This document shows, one piece after another, positions 1 to 11,015 of a DNA stretch of 64,000 nucleotides. Each line of letters begins with the position of its first letter. Position 1 is the stretch's first letter. The translations under genes and the position numbers were made by a program. Origin of the DNA: Paraspadella gotoi (lineage: Eukaryota; Chaetognatha); the NCBI GenBank assembly GCA_051294375.1, contig CM119270.1, positions 13,465,904 through 13,529,903 of the forward strand, given 5' to 3'. Below the pieces are notes generated by a model. It was not told the origin of the DNA. It saw nothing but the letters and a program-made list of their open reading frames with translations, and did not search any database.

Positions 1-2200
1 ATGTATCACATTGTATTACGTATCGAGTGATAGATTGACACTTTTACGCAAAAGCAATATTAACATAAACATCTGTACGTACAATGTACGTCGTACATAG
101 TACTTTAGTTTACAAAACATCGTTCACAGAGAGAATCCATAACGCTCACTTGAGTGACTTTTCGGGGTGCTGCAATATCACAGAATGATTGTTATTCTTG
201 TCGTTGTTGACGATTGGAAGCGAGACTTTGGAATTTCTCTCTTTCTCTGATTCTCGTCTCTGGTGTCTTTTGTTTTTAGCGGTGGACGCGGACAAAGATG
301 GCGTCTGTGAAGAGTAGGTGGACCAAGAGAAGTTCACTTCATTTGAGATTTTAAATTAGGGAAATTGGCTTCGACAGTCGTTACTTACTTTCTTTTTTTC
401 TCGCTCTCTTTTTTTTCACTACGTATATCGGCCGCGAGTACTCAGTCGGTCTGTCGGTATGGCTGTCCGTCGGTCAGTCTTACTTACGTTAAAAATGCAT
501 ATAATTTGCCGATAGTTGATTGTTCATTTGTTAAGACAGAAAAAACCTCAAATCTAAGGGACTTCTAGCGTCGGCTTCAGGAATTTTTACAACTATAAGG
601 AATAAAAGACCAATTTTGATGCAGTGCATGTCATAAATACACGGGCAAAGAAAGTTTGTTAGTCATGTCGTGTCATGTGTGATCATAGGGAAATACACAT
701 GAATATAAAGTACCTGCGGCCCAACGCATTAGAATTACCGTTCTTAATTATTTTTTTTCCTTCGTATCTTTTTCCTTTTTATCTCTTTCTTTCTTACTCT
801 CTTTGATTCTTTCTTACTTTCTTTGATTTCGTATTGGCCTTCAGTGTTTTCGAATCTTCTCCGTCGACGTCGTCTTCATCATGGCCGTCGTCGTCGCCAT
901 CGTCGTCGCCATCGTCGTCGCCATCCTCTCTCCTTTCAACGGCGAGATGGTAAAAATGACGCAAAGGCTCGCGCGGCGTCTCCAAGGAAACGCTCTCTGC
1001 GTCCACGGGATCCTCTATGGAAACAGGAAGTCTTTTAGCGCCACAATAGGTTTTCAAAGGATCGGCGGAAGCGGCGGGGGTGTCGGCGAAGGTGGCGGCG
1101 GAATTGGCAAGAGTGGCGTCGGCGGTGGAGGCTGAAGGAGCCGATCGTCCGCTGCCGATAGATTTTCTCCTCGATTTAGAGATCTTGGAGAAAGAGTGTC
1201 GATGGTAAGTAAAGATGTAATTTAACCCAGATCGTCCCCTTTTGGACTTACCTTCACGGGAAGAATGGTAGATTCTCTCTTTCCTGTTTTGAACCTTCGT
1301 CGCCCAGTCGTCGACGTTGTTGTCGTCGTTGTCGTTGTCAGGTTTCCTTTCAAACCAGCGACCGCTTGCTGCGAAAAAAAAAGTATTTTAGTTGGATGTA
1401 TAATAAATTCCAATGCTCGTGTAAACGAATGGCAAAGCGAATGATCGAGCAGAAGATATGGTGAGGACGAGAGAGCGAAGAAAGAAAGCTGGCTAGGTTG
1501 ATGCAGTATAGATGCCCAGTTTAAAAAATGTTCGCATGCCGATAAACACAAATGCAGCTGCTTACCTTTTTGCTCGTGGGTAAGGGGTACAAAAATATAG
1601 TACCCGCTAGGGAGAGCTAGATTGCGAATTTTTTGAAAAAATAAAAATATGGATCGTAAATAAGGATTATTGGTTGTTCGTTTTTTCATTAGACGAGCGG
1701 TGACCGCCTGAGGGGTAATTTAGACGAGCAGTCAAGTTAAGAGGGTTTATCTGAGGGGTTAAGACCGGGTAGGTGGGTTGCCTGGGAGGATGCGGTCGAG
1801 GAACGCAGCTGGAAAAGAAGGCAAGGCTTCCGAGCAATTAAAGAGTAATGAAAGAAACTCGGGGGGGGGGGAGCGTGGGGAGAATGCAGATGGAAACGAA
1901 TCAAGTCTCTTTCTGATTATATCAATTACTCGATTGGAATAAACCACTTCAGTAATGAGTCAATTATGACAATTGCAATCTGAATGTGATTCCTCTCACT
2001 GGTTTCTTTCTCATCTGGCACGTACAGATCGACAATTTTCTTGATTGAATTTCGTTTGGAGGACAATATATAAGAAATATTTATGAAATAAGATGGTTAG
2101 AAATCGCAATGGCTATTGGACTAGTTCCGTCAAATATATAACTTTTAACTTTCCTCTATTTGACTTTAGTAAAATTTAGCAGAAGAAATATGGCCATTAA
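1..2200. repeat. Left arm of a 6.8 kb inverted duplication
   Basis: This stretch is the reverse complement of 4630-6822, with scattered substitutions and single-base indels. The first bases of the window pair exactly with the bases ending at 6822, so the true outer end may lie left of the window. The arm contains a (GTCS)-type tetramer tract near 445-475, a pyrimidine-rich stretch at 750-820, a GC-rich exon-like block at 800-1200 and a C/G homopolymer near 1861. It could be a recent inverted gene duplication, the arm of a fold-back element, or an amplification or assembly chimera. The arms differ by clear mismatches, so a simple copy artefact would need many sequencing errors. Confidence 0.85.
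794..1689 (-). pseudogene. Acidic-protein gene fragment, left-arm copy
   Basis: Read on the minus strand, this holds a short exon starting at ATG 1689 (MKKRTTNNPYLRS) that ends in a GTAAGC donor. A Thr/Asp-rich exon follows around 1370-1257. A further exon (about 1045-805) encodes Asp/Glu/Gly repeats (DDDGDDDGDDDGHDEDD) followed by a Lys-rich tail. The same exons occur on the plus strand at 5143-6012. The two copies differ by indels that change frame, for example one C in the run just before the first donor, so at least one copy is broken or mis-sequenced. I do not recognise the family. Exon boundaries are approximate. Confidence 0.4.
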
Positions 2201-2810
2201 GGCGTAGTAAAATTTTTAAATTTAACTTTAATTAAAATTCTAAAAGTGAGGAACGAACAACATTATACTATTACTAATGAACATTTATGTAATAAAAAAA
2301 TTTCTAATTTACAATTTATGCAGTAGGCCATATTTATACTAGTACTAAACCAATAAATGTTAAAATTTCAAAACAGTTTTTTCTAAGATTTTTTTACAGA
2401 TTTGGATTCGTCATAAAAAGTTGATAAAAAGAAATATAACTCTTTTTGAAAAATTCCTTCATTAAGTGGGTCAAAAATGAGAAAAAGTTATATTTTAAGC
2501 TGAAAATTAACTTTTTATATATTAAATATAGTTTTTTAAATTTTTAACCCACTTAATGAAAGAATTTTTAAAAATGATTTATATTTTCTTTTATCAACTT
2601 TTGACGATGAATTCAAATCTGCAATCAAAATTTAAAATAAAAGCCTATTTTAAAATTTTTTGATTTTATAAGGATAGTACTATATATAAATATAGCCTAT
2701 AGCAAAAATTAAAAAAAATAAAATTAATTTTTTTTACAAATTAATGTTCACTGATGGTATGTTGCTCATAATTGACTTTTAGAATTTTCGTATGTAACTT
2801 TCACTACGCC
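2201..2810. mobile_element. Palindromic MITE, copy 1 (610 bp), flanked by TTAA
   Basis: The ends are inverted (GGCGTAGTaaaa ... ttcACTACGCC) and sit between TTAA at 2197-2200 and TTAA at 2811-2814. The interior is itself nearly palindromic about 2500: the segment around 2400-2500 pairs with 2525-2620, both containing a form of ATTAAGTGGGT. There is no ORF of note and the element is very AT-rich. Related copies lie at 3721-4629 (reverse) and 58725-59373. The TA/TTAA flanks suggest a Tc1/mariner- or piggyBac-type mobiliser. The superfamily is an inference from the flanks only. Confidence 0.7.
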
Positions 2811-2814
2811 TTAA

Positions 2815-3720
2815 TAGCCATAGGTCTACATAACAAATATGATTTTATATAAACAAAGACATTAAGAAAAGTTTTATCAAACCATTTCGTGCGACCCTAC
2901 GATTTTTTAGCAATAACAATCACATTTTTACAAAGATTACTAAATTTGATTTTTATTTTTATTTTTTTATTCTATTTTTAATAAAAATTAAAAATAACAC
3001 TGCGCCTTAAAAAATACGTAGACGTAGACTTCCGACCCTCAGTAACGCCTCCAGTCACTGGCGAGAAAGTAACGTAAAACACTCGTTAATTTAATCTTGA
3101 TGTAAATATGCGATTCGCGCCATTTCAAATCAAAGTTAGATATAAGATGGGGATATAGTGTGGCGCGTATATTCAGAACGGCCTGCTCGTTCGCATCATC
3201 CTATTCAAGGCCAAATCTCATTGGCTCAGGAGGGGGACAACCCTCTGTGATGATGAGACAGGTCTGAATAGAGAGCCGGCAGCGCGCGATGAATGCAAGT
3301 TCACAAGTTCGAAGCAGATCTAACGACTACTTCCCTCTGGCGTATGGCAAAGCAGAGGAGCCCTCCTTGAGGCTACGCGCCAAGTGGACTGGAGGGTGCC
3401 ATGTAAGCTGAGGGTCGGACGAAGCTTTCTAGGACGGGTTCTAACGTATTTTTTTAAAGGCTGGCAAGTGTAATTAATCTCTTATTAATTTTGTTATTAA
3501 AAGTGGAAAATAAGACAGTAATAAAATTAAGATAAATTGTAGGTATCAGTTGGTGTATAAAGTGTGTAGATTGTTTATAATGAGGCTGGAAAAAGGTCGA
3601 TAGGGGTCAGGTCGTAAGCGGAAATGGTCATTTGATAGAAACTGCTTTCTGGTATAGTGTATGTTGGTGTGTTACTATGAAAGATGCATGATTTGTTTAT
3701 GTAGACTAATGGCTATTAGA
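2815..3720. repeat. Central spacer of the inverted duplication
   Basis: The centre is AT-rich, with a GC-richer core at about 3030-3417. The core's own ends are inverted: TTCCGACCCTCAGTAACGCC near 3029 pairs with the complement of the bases ending near 3419. Part of this core resembles 30947-31135 in an NF1 intron, including the CCGACCCT start and a 'gccaatgggattg'-type motif. I see no coding potential. Confidence 0.5.
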
Positions 3721-4629
3721 GGCGTAGGTGAAAGTTACATTACCGAAAATTCTAAAGTCAATTAATGGAGGAGGACGACATAAGACCATCAGTGTTGACA
3801 TTAATTTGTAAAAAAATTAAATTGTTATTTTTTTTAATTAATGGTTGACATAATAGGGACTATAAGTTTATACAAATATAGTATAATCCTTATAAAATCG
3901 AAAAATATTTAAAAATATAGACTACGTCTATGTGTTGTTAGAAGTTTTGATTGCACGATTTGAATTGCAGGTCGTCAAAAGTTTTGATAAGAAACAGAAA
4001 ATATAGGAATCATGCGTTTTAAAAGGAGATTCGTTTCATGTAAGTGGGTTGAAAGATTTTAGATTTAAAATGGTAAATATGGTATATATAAAAAGGTTCT
4101 AATTTTCAGTTATAAAATTAATAACTTTCTTCTATTTTTGACCACATACTTCAAGAATAGATTAAGGAATTTTTTCGGAAACAATGGGATTACATATATG
4201 TCTTTGAATAATCCGAAGAACTTAAGGTCTGTTATGGGAAATGTCCAAGTATGACTGTAAACCAATGAGTAATCTCTTTGAAGAAGGAAAGACTGATATA
4301 TGATGAAAGTGCGTTGTATTTAACATTTTTATTGTATTAGTATGAGCTAATAGTGAGTAAGTGTGTTAGGCCTAGGGACGTGGCAGGGTGAAGTTGTATA
4401 ACTGATCATAAGAAACTTTTTGATATTAATTAGAACGTATAGTTGCTATGATGGGACGAGAATTAGATTCGTATGCGAAAGTAGATCCAGTATTACGGGT
4501 ATGGAGATAGTTGAGACAGGAGGTGAGGAAGTGAGGCGTTTGAGAATAGAGACTGTGTTGTAACGTAATGGCTCGGTTCCTGCACTTTTAGAATTTTAAT
4601 TAAAGTTAATTTAAAAATTTTACTACGCC
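3721..4629. mobile_element. Diverged reverse copy of the palindromic MITE
   Basis: Reverse-complement counterpart of 2201-2810. It starts GGCGTAGGTGAAAGTTAC at 3721 and ends TACTACGCC at 4629, followed by TTAA (4630-4633). It is about 300 bp longer than copy 1 and far more diverged than the arms outside it. The extra sequence lies mainly at 4180-4580. Confidence 0.6.
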
Positions 4630-6822
4630 TTAATGCCCATATTTCTTCTGCTAAATTTTACTAAAGTCAAATAGAGGAAAGTTAAAAGTTATATATTTGA
4701 CGGAACTAGTCCAATAGCCATTGCGATTTCTAACCATCTTATTTCATAAATATTTCTTATATATTGTCCTCCAAACGAAATTCAATCAAGAAAATTGTCG
4801 ATCTGTACGTGCCGAGTTGAGAAAGAAACCGGTGAGAGGAATCAATTCAGAGATTGCAATTGTCATAATTACGACTCATTACTGAAGTGGTTTATTCCAA
4901 TCGAGTAATTGTATATAATCAGAAAGAGACTTGATTCGTTTCCATCTGCATTCTCCCCACGCTCCCCCCCCCGCGATTTCTTTCATTACTCTTTAATTGC
5001 TCGGAAGCCTTGCCTTCTTTTCCAGCTGCGTTCCTCGACCGCATCCTCCAGGCAACCCACTACCCGGTCTTAAACCCTCAGATAAACCCTCTTAACTTGA
5101 CTGCTCGTCTAAATTACCCCTCAGGCGGTCACCGCTCGTCTAATGAAAAAACGAACAACCAATAATCCTTATTTACGATCCATATTTTTATTTTTTCAAA
5201 AAATTCGCAATCTAGCTCTCCCTAGCGGGTACTATATTTTTGTACCCTTACCCACGAGCAAAAAGGTAAGCAGCTGCATTTGTGTTTATCGGCATGCGAC
5301 ATTTTTTAAACTGGGCATCTATACTGCATCAACCTAGCCAGCTTTCTTTCTTCGCTCTCTCGTCCTCACCATATCTTCTGCTCGATCATTCGCTTTGCCA
5401 TTCGTTACACGAGCATTGGAATTTATTATACATCCAACTAAAATACTTTTTTTTCGCAGCAAGCGGTCGCTGGTTGAAAGGAAACCTGACAACGACAACG
5501 ACGACAACAACGTCGACGACTGGGCGACGAAGGTTCAAAACAGGAAAGAGAGAATCTACCATTCTTCCCGTGAAGGTAAGTCCAAAGGGGACGATCTGGG
5601 TTAAAATTACATCTTTACTTACCATCGACACTCTTTCTCCAAGATCTCTAATCGAGGAGAAAATCTATCGGCAGCGGACGATCGGCTCCTTCAGCCTCCA
5701 CCGCCGACGCCACTCTTGCCAATTCCGCCGCCACCTTCGCCGACACCCCGCCGCTTCCGCCGATCCTTTGAAAACCTATTGTGGCGCTAAAGACTTCCTG
5801 TTTCCATAGAGGATCCCGTGGACGCAGAGAGCGTTTCCTTGAGACCGCCGCGCGAGCCTTTGCGTCATTTTTACCATCTCGCCGTTGAAAGGAGAGAGGA
5901 TGGCGACGACGATGGCGACGACGATGGCGACGACGACGACGCGCATGATGAAGACGACGTCGACGGAGAAGATTCGAAAACACTGAAGGCCAATACGAAA
6001 TCAAAGAAAGTAAGAAAGAATCAAAGAGAGTAAGAAAGAAAGAGATAAAAAGGAAAAAGATACGAAGGAAAAAAAATAATTAAGAACGGTAATTCTAATG
6101 CGTTGGGCCGCAGGTATTTATATTCATGTGTATTTCCCTATGATCACACATGACACGACATGACTAACAAACTTTCTTTGCCCGTGTATTTATGACATGC
6201 ACTGCATCAAAATTGGTCTTTTATTCCTTATAGTTGTAAAAATTCCTGAAGCCGACGCTAGAAGTCCCTTAGATTTGAGGTTTTTTCTGTCTTAACAAAT
6301 GAACAATCAACTATCGGCAAATTATATGCATTTTTAACGTAAGTAAGACTGACCGACGGACAGCCATACCGACAGACGATGAGTACGCCGCGCCGATATA
6401 CGTAGTGAAAAAAAAGAGAGCGAGAAAAAAAGAAGAGTAAGTAACGACTGTCGAAGCCAATTTCCCTAATTTAAAATCTCAAATGAAGTGAACTTCTCTT
6501 GGTCCACTACTCTTCACAGACGCCATCTTTGTCGCGCGTCACCGTAAAAAACAAAAGACACCAGAGACGAGAATCAAGAAAGAGAGAAATTCCAAAGTCT
6601 CCGCTTCAATCGTCAACAAACGACAAGAATAACAATCATTCTGTGATATTGCAGCACCCGAAAGGTCACTCAAGTGAGCGTTATGGATTCTCTCTGTGAA
6701 CGATGTTTTTGTAACTAAAGTACTATGTACGACGTACATTGTACGTACAGATGTTTATTGTTAATATTGCTTTTGCGTAAAGGTGTCAATCTTCACTCGA
6801 TACGTAATACAATGTGATACAT
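4630..6822. repeat. Right arm of the 6.8 kb inverted duplication
   Basis: Reverse complement of 1-2200. The pairing runs from the TTAA at 4630 outward to the last paired base at 6822, after which the sequence becomes unique. Differences from the left arm include homopolymer-length changes and short indels, for example around 6375-6395. Confidence 0.85.
5143..6012 (+). pseudogene. Acidic-protein gene fragment, right-arm copy
   Basis: Plus-strand twin of the fragment at 1689-794. An ATG at 5143 opens MKKRTTNNPYLRS, and the exon ends at a GTAAGC donor near 5266. An exon from about 5461 (after TTTTTTCGCAG) to 5575 reads DNDNDDNNVDDWATK and ends at a GTAAGT donor. A Pro-rich block (QPPPPTPLLPIPPPPSPTP) follows at about 5640-5790. 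An acidic exon at about 5818-6012 ends at a GTAAGA donor. Frames cannot be joined cleanly across all exons. Later exons at 6.9-8.2 kb could belong to the same transcription unit, but I cannot prove the connection. Confidence 0.4.
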
Positions 6823-6949
6823 TAAATGTATTTTACTTTTATCTCTCGATCCTGCCCCTCGTCGTTGGGCGTCAAAGCTCCACTTGCTACTCTATCTACA
6901 GCTCCTCTACCCTCTCCTACTCCTATTGCTTCTCCGCCTTCACGTCAAA

Positions 6950-7424
6950 AATCGAACGACCGAAATTCTCAAGGGGAAACTCTTCCGTCAAACTCTGCGC
7001 CACGGAACTCGCGCAACTCAGACGCCCGCCTGCGTCACTAACTCGCCTCACTTCTCACAACAATTCCAATCTTTCATCTCACGCACTTCTCCAGCCTCTT
7101 CTCACGTCATCACTAGCGCCACTTCACAAACGACGAAACAATCCGATATTTCCTCAAAAACCGCGCGAATTCTCCACTCTTCATTTCCGGTCAAATCTTC
7201 GGCCACGCCCACCTTGCGCGGGAAAAACTCTTCAACGAGATCGGTTCTTCGCCCCTCGTTCTCAAGGCGCCATTCTCTAAGACTCTGGCGCCCTCTGCGA
7301 ATACGAAACGCGGTGCCTTTCGTGGAAGCGCCCTCGTCTCAGAGTAGCGCCGTCGGTGACGATTCCTCTTCGCCTCTCAAGCAGAGAAATAGCGAATCGA
7401 GAAAAATCGATTGCTTAGCCTTAG
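6950..7424 (+). CDS. Candidate exon of an unrecognised basic Ser/Thr-rich protein
   Basis: The reading frame is open from about 6884 to a GTGAGT donor after 7424 and ends SESRKIDCLAL. It is rich in Ser, Thr and Arg with little hydrophobic patterning. The next two candidate exons (7570-7663 and 7751-7931) keep frame across their splice junctions, which is the main reason to believe it. The 5' boundary is not determined and no known domain is recognised. Confidence 0.4.
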
Positions 7425-7569
7425 GTGAGTTTTTTTAATCATCAAGCATGACTAATACTAAAATGGAATTTGTCTCATGTAAGTTTATTAATTTTAATAT
7501 GTTAATAATATTTACTGAAATGTTACTACTCAATATTTCAGATAATCTATTATTATTATCATTATTCAG

Positions 7570-7663
7570 ATATGAAGAATAAAACCCCGTTACAGAGAAT
7601 AATCTTCCGATGCCAAAAGAAAATATTCTTGAATCAACACAAGTACACAAAGAATGAAATTAG
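7570..7663 (+). CDS. Candidate exon (DMKNKTPLQRIIFRCQ)
   Basis: It follows a TTATTCAG acceptor and ends at a GTAAGA donor. When joined to 7424 the frame stays open and encodes a Lys/Arg-rich segment (RIIFRCQKKIFLNQHKYTK). Family unknown. Confidence 0.4.
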
Positions 7664-7750
7664 GTAAGAAATAACTTCTATAAGAAAAAAAAAATCCCTG
7701 TTGAAATTAAAACTGTTCTCTGCTCCTTTTTTTTTTAATCAAAACAAAAG

Positions 7751-7931
7751 GGCCCCCCTTCTTTCTACTTCGCACCATCTCCGCGAGGTGGAAGTTGCGG
7801 CGGCCCAAGGCGGAAGCGGCCAACCGAAAAAAAGGGAAACGGGAGGACGGCGTCGCGGATGTCGGGAATCGATTCGGGGAAATTTCGATGAATTAAGATC
7901 GCGAAGCAACAAGGCCGAGGACGCCATTAGG
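7751..7931 (+). CDS. Candidate exon with an Arg-rich segment
   Basis: The acceptor is AAAACAAAAG at 7741-7750 and the donor is GTAAGG after 7931. In frame with the previous exon it encodes EVEVAAAQGGSGQPKKRETG, then GRRRGCRESIRG and the helix-like FDELRSRSNKAEDAIR. It ends in phase 0. The higher GC content than the flanks supports coding. Confidence 0.45.
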
Positions 7932-8098
7932 GTAAGGCAATCTGCTGATCGGTAGATGGGAAGGTACGTAGTCTTTACTGACTGAAGGTTAATAATAATT
8001 TGAGCAATTGAATTATTTTAAAATGCTGAAAATCCAAAAAATTATCAAACTTTTAATATTTAATTTAATTTTAATTAGTTTCCCCTTTTATTATCCAG

Positions 8099-8161
8099 AA
8101 CGGAAAAATTTTCACGATTCAAGGTGGATACCCGTGGTTCGAGCTCCCTCCGTCGCAGGGG
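8099..8161 (+). CDS. Possible small exon (NGKIFTIQGGYPWFELPPSQG)
   Basis: A 63 bp phase-0 candidate follows TTATTATCCAG and ends before GTGGGT. Read without splicing, the frame stops shortly after. A following acceptor at 8305 gives KSRQFRRRVDSEN and a stop, so this could be near the 3' end of the gene. Other frames are also open here, so the model is weak. Confidence 0.25.
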
Positions 8162-8518
8162 GTGGGTCGAGAAGTTTTATAGCCAAAGACAATAAAAAGG
8201 TCAGGCAATAAACTGCCATCCCCGGCTTCTTATAAAAAGCAAATAAAAGAAATTAAAGCGAGTAAAATTTATTTATTTCAACTCTTTTTTTTTTTTCTTA
8301 TTCAGAAATCGAGACAATTTCGTCGTCGCGTCGATTCGGAAAACTGAATTCGTCAACTCGAAACAACAACACGACGACGACGCACGACAACTGAAACGGG
8401 AAACGGAGACGCGACGTCGAGCAGCGACGATGATGACGACGATGACGGTCGGCCAGAATAGTGATCATTCATCGAAATAAATAATATTTATTATTTAATA
8501 TTTATCGAACGAATTTCA

Positions 8519-8820
8519 GACGACGACGACGCCTCGACGATTCGCCGACGCGCGTCGCTCCTCAGGACGAACAAGCGGGAATTTACGGAATCATGGTGGG
8601 AATTGATTGATTGATTGTTTTGTTATATTTATTTATTTATTCTATTATTTATTCAATCAACACCCCTTCAGTCTCGCATGGTGCGAAACATGAGCGCCAC
8701 CTTGCGTTTGGTAGCTGCGACCGAGATTGGGTCGAATTTTTTCGTCACAGTCAGTCGTGAGACGATCGTGAATCACTCATGGAACTCACTAGGCCAGCTC
8801 ACCGCCCCATTCATTCACTG
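8519..8820 (+). other. Possible terminal coding segments, unrecognised
   Basis: After TTTCAG at 8514-8519 a GC-rich block runs to a GTGGGA donor at about 8593. After CCTTCAG at about 8671 another block reads RMVRNMSATLRLVAATEIGS and stops at 8819-8821. Joined, they could form the 3' end of the preceding unit or a separate gene. More than one frame is possible. Confidence 0.25.
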
Positions 8821-8970
8821 ACGAAGGTGAGATCGCGTCTTGGAGGGAGGTGAACTGTGAAAACCTGAGCAGTTTGGCTGTTGTGGTCAGATCCTGTCTT
8901 TAAATTCTTTTCGCATAAATTTTGTTTTGGAGGCTACTTTAAATTAAAAAAGGAGATTATAAAATATAAA

Positions 8971-9464
8971 ATGAGTTTTGAAGTGAAGCTTGTTAAAAAA
9001 AAGAGGCAGGAATCAGCAGGACGCAGACAAGCATATAAATCCGAGGTCCGTGCTTTGGTGTTGTTGTCCATTGAACTCTTTTATNNNNNNNNNNNNNNNN
9101 NNNNNNNNNATAAGAGGGTTTTAGTTATTTATTCTTTCGTCCCAGATTATTTGATAAAACCATATCAGCAGATAAAGATAAAACCAAATTGGACAGTTAT
9201 AAAAAGGGTTTACAAGATTTTAATTTTTAATCATTTCATCTTACTTAGAGACTTAGCTATCATGGCCTTGGATCTTTTATCAAATCTATTGCCAATGGCG
9301 CTGGACATATTTGATGTTGCGAGCGATATTAATGTGACATGGAACTTGATTTTTTCACATAACTTTTTTTTGAATATTATTGGAAGGATTCAAATAGCTG
9401 TTTTGTTTATTGCCAATATTTTATCAATTTTTAATGGCTTAACTTTTATATCAAAAAACAAAAG
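8971..9464 (+). CDS. Multipass membrane protein, first exon, XK-like (partial)
   Basis: An ATG at 8971 begins a basic N-terminus (MSFEVKLVKKKRQES). A 25 bp N run at 9085-9109 interrupts the exon. The downstream part encodes two hydrophobic segments, including LLPMALDIFDVASDINVTWN, and ends at a GTAATA donor. A membrane segment containing D..SD followed by a second helix resembles the N-terminus of XK-related proteins (membrane scramblase-related family). That is a weak memory-based match, not a proven one. The base composition is very AT-rich. Confidence 0.4.
9085..9109. other. Assembly gap (25 N)
   Basis: A run of 25 N inside a coding exon. The size looks like a placeholder, so the frame across it is not known. 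Confidence 1.
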
Positions 9465-9529
9465 GTAATAATCAAACTGTTTAAACTTTAATTAATTACT
9501 AACAACTGATTATTTGTCCTTTTTTACAG

Positions 9530-9999
9530 CTTTACATTTATGATGCTTAAAATTGCAAGAATAGAAAAAATGATAAATTGATAAGCCTCGAAATTTCAAG
9601 AGTACCTAATTTCGTCATAGATAAAAGCAAACCAGTTAAATACTTATTAAGCAATAAAGATCGTTCCGATCAGGCTAGAATCCTTGACCATTGGGTTAGC
9701 TCGGTGCGCGGTGACGGCACTGATAGAAGAAACAGTCGTATCCAATGGGTAGTGATATTACGTCTCTAGAGATTATCCAAATTTAGGGATTATCCTCACT
9801 TGACAAAATGTCGACTTGGGCATCAATTACAATCATCTTATCATTTTTGGACTCGGTTCTATTCCCATCAGAACAGACATCTTATTGGATAAGAGAAACG
9901 ATAATCAAGGTACAAAGTACAAAATTGTAATCAACGTGTGCCAAATGTATTTTTGTCGTAGGTTTACAAGGAAAGTTATAGAAATACAATGATGCTTAT
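9530..9999 (+). other. Possible second exon then intronic sequence
   Basis: TTTTTTACAG at 9520-9529 is a good acceptor. In phase it reads SFTFMMLKIARIEKMIN and then stops. A second frame is open from 9578 to 9769. A single-base error near 9580 would merge the two, but I cannot tell. The rest is non-coding up to the MITE. Confidence 0.25.
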
Positions 10000-10258
10000 C
10001 AGGGGCGGCGAGAGAATGGCGGAACCCTCCACTGCCCCACGCCCCCCCCCGCTCTCCATAATTTTAGTTTTTAGTTTTCGATCACCGACTTTCTGCCTTG
10101 AAAATTTCTCCAGTGCTCAAACTTCTCTTAATTATTCCCTTCTTTTTTTTTTATTCTTCTTTCTTCTTTTTTTCTCTCTTCTCAGGGGCCCTCCCGAGAC
10201 CCCCTGATGCCCGGGCCCCTCGACGAGGGGAGGGTGGGCCCCCCTCTCGCCGACCCTG
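10000..10258. mobile_element. hAT-type MITE with perfect 8 bp target duplication
   Basis: The element starts CAGGGGCGGCGAGAG and ends CTCTCGCCGACCCTG, so the ~15 bp terminal inverted repeats differ at one position. It is flanked by direct repeats ATGCTTAT at 9992-9999 and 10259-10266. Eight-base target duplications and CAGGG ends are hallmarks of hAT elements. The 259 bp interior has a pyrimidine-rich stretch and no transposase, so it is non-autonomous. The exact duplication suggests a fairly recent insertion. It lies between exons of the membrane-protein gene. Confidence 0.9.
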
Positions 10259-10786
10259 ATGCTTATTGCTTAAAGAGCTTACTATTTCAGTTCATTGCCG
10301 ATTCTTTATAATAAGTAGTGTTTGCTTATAACAGACGCGATACTATCAATCACTTTGTCGATCTATTGGTGCGCCAAAACATATCGTCAGTACTAAATAA
10401 CTTAGATCATCTCAAACAATAAAACTTTAAAACACTATGCAAAAAAAAATAGTAATGTACATAGAATTCATCTTGACTTTACAGGGAATCAGCTGATGAA
10501 TTAAATCATCCAACTACATAAGTTTGAAAAAAAATCATTTTCATAAATGAATAAATATTCATTTATTGGTATTTTCGTATTTGATATTTGGTATTCATAT
10601 ATTGGTAAAATATTGTTTATGTTCACTATATTTTTATACGCCGCGCTATTTCAAAAAACATTTTTTCGACAAATATAATGATCGGAATCTACAAAAACTA
10701 ATATTATTAATTAGTAGAGATAGCAGCTTTAGTAGTAGTTATTCCAATATTCCTTTAGAATTTGTTGTCAGGTGAGTAGGGTTCTC

Positions 10787-11015
10787 AGTGAGTGATTTAC
10801 TACTATACCCATTTAAATTTTGGATTAATTTTAAAGTTGTTATTAGAAATGAACTTAATTATATAAAGGAACAGTTGGATTCATTTTTAGGCGACATCGT
10901 AAAATTAAAGAAACCGTTGATCAGCAATTTGTTCAGCATTCATGTCCTCTTTGAATCCTTTCCTCAACTTCTGCTGCAAACGATGGCATTGGTAGTGGAC
11001 TGGACATTCAGTAAG
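10787..11015 (+). CDS. Membrane protein exon with PQLLLQ motif (XK-like)
   Basis: An open exon-like block encodes ELNYIKEQLDSFLGDIVKL and then LFESFPQLLLQTMALVVDW, and ends at a GTGTGT donor. An acidic residue followed by PQLxLQ inside a hydrophobic helix is typical of XK-related proteins, which is why I lean to that family. The acceptor may be TTCTCAG just upstream. Confidence 0.4.

Noticed and set aside
9680-9720. A tRNA-like A box (GGTTAGCTCGGTGCGCGG)
   Set aside because: No matching B box, anticodon stem or acceptor pairing nearby.
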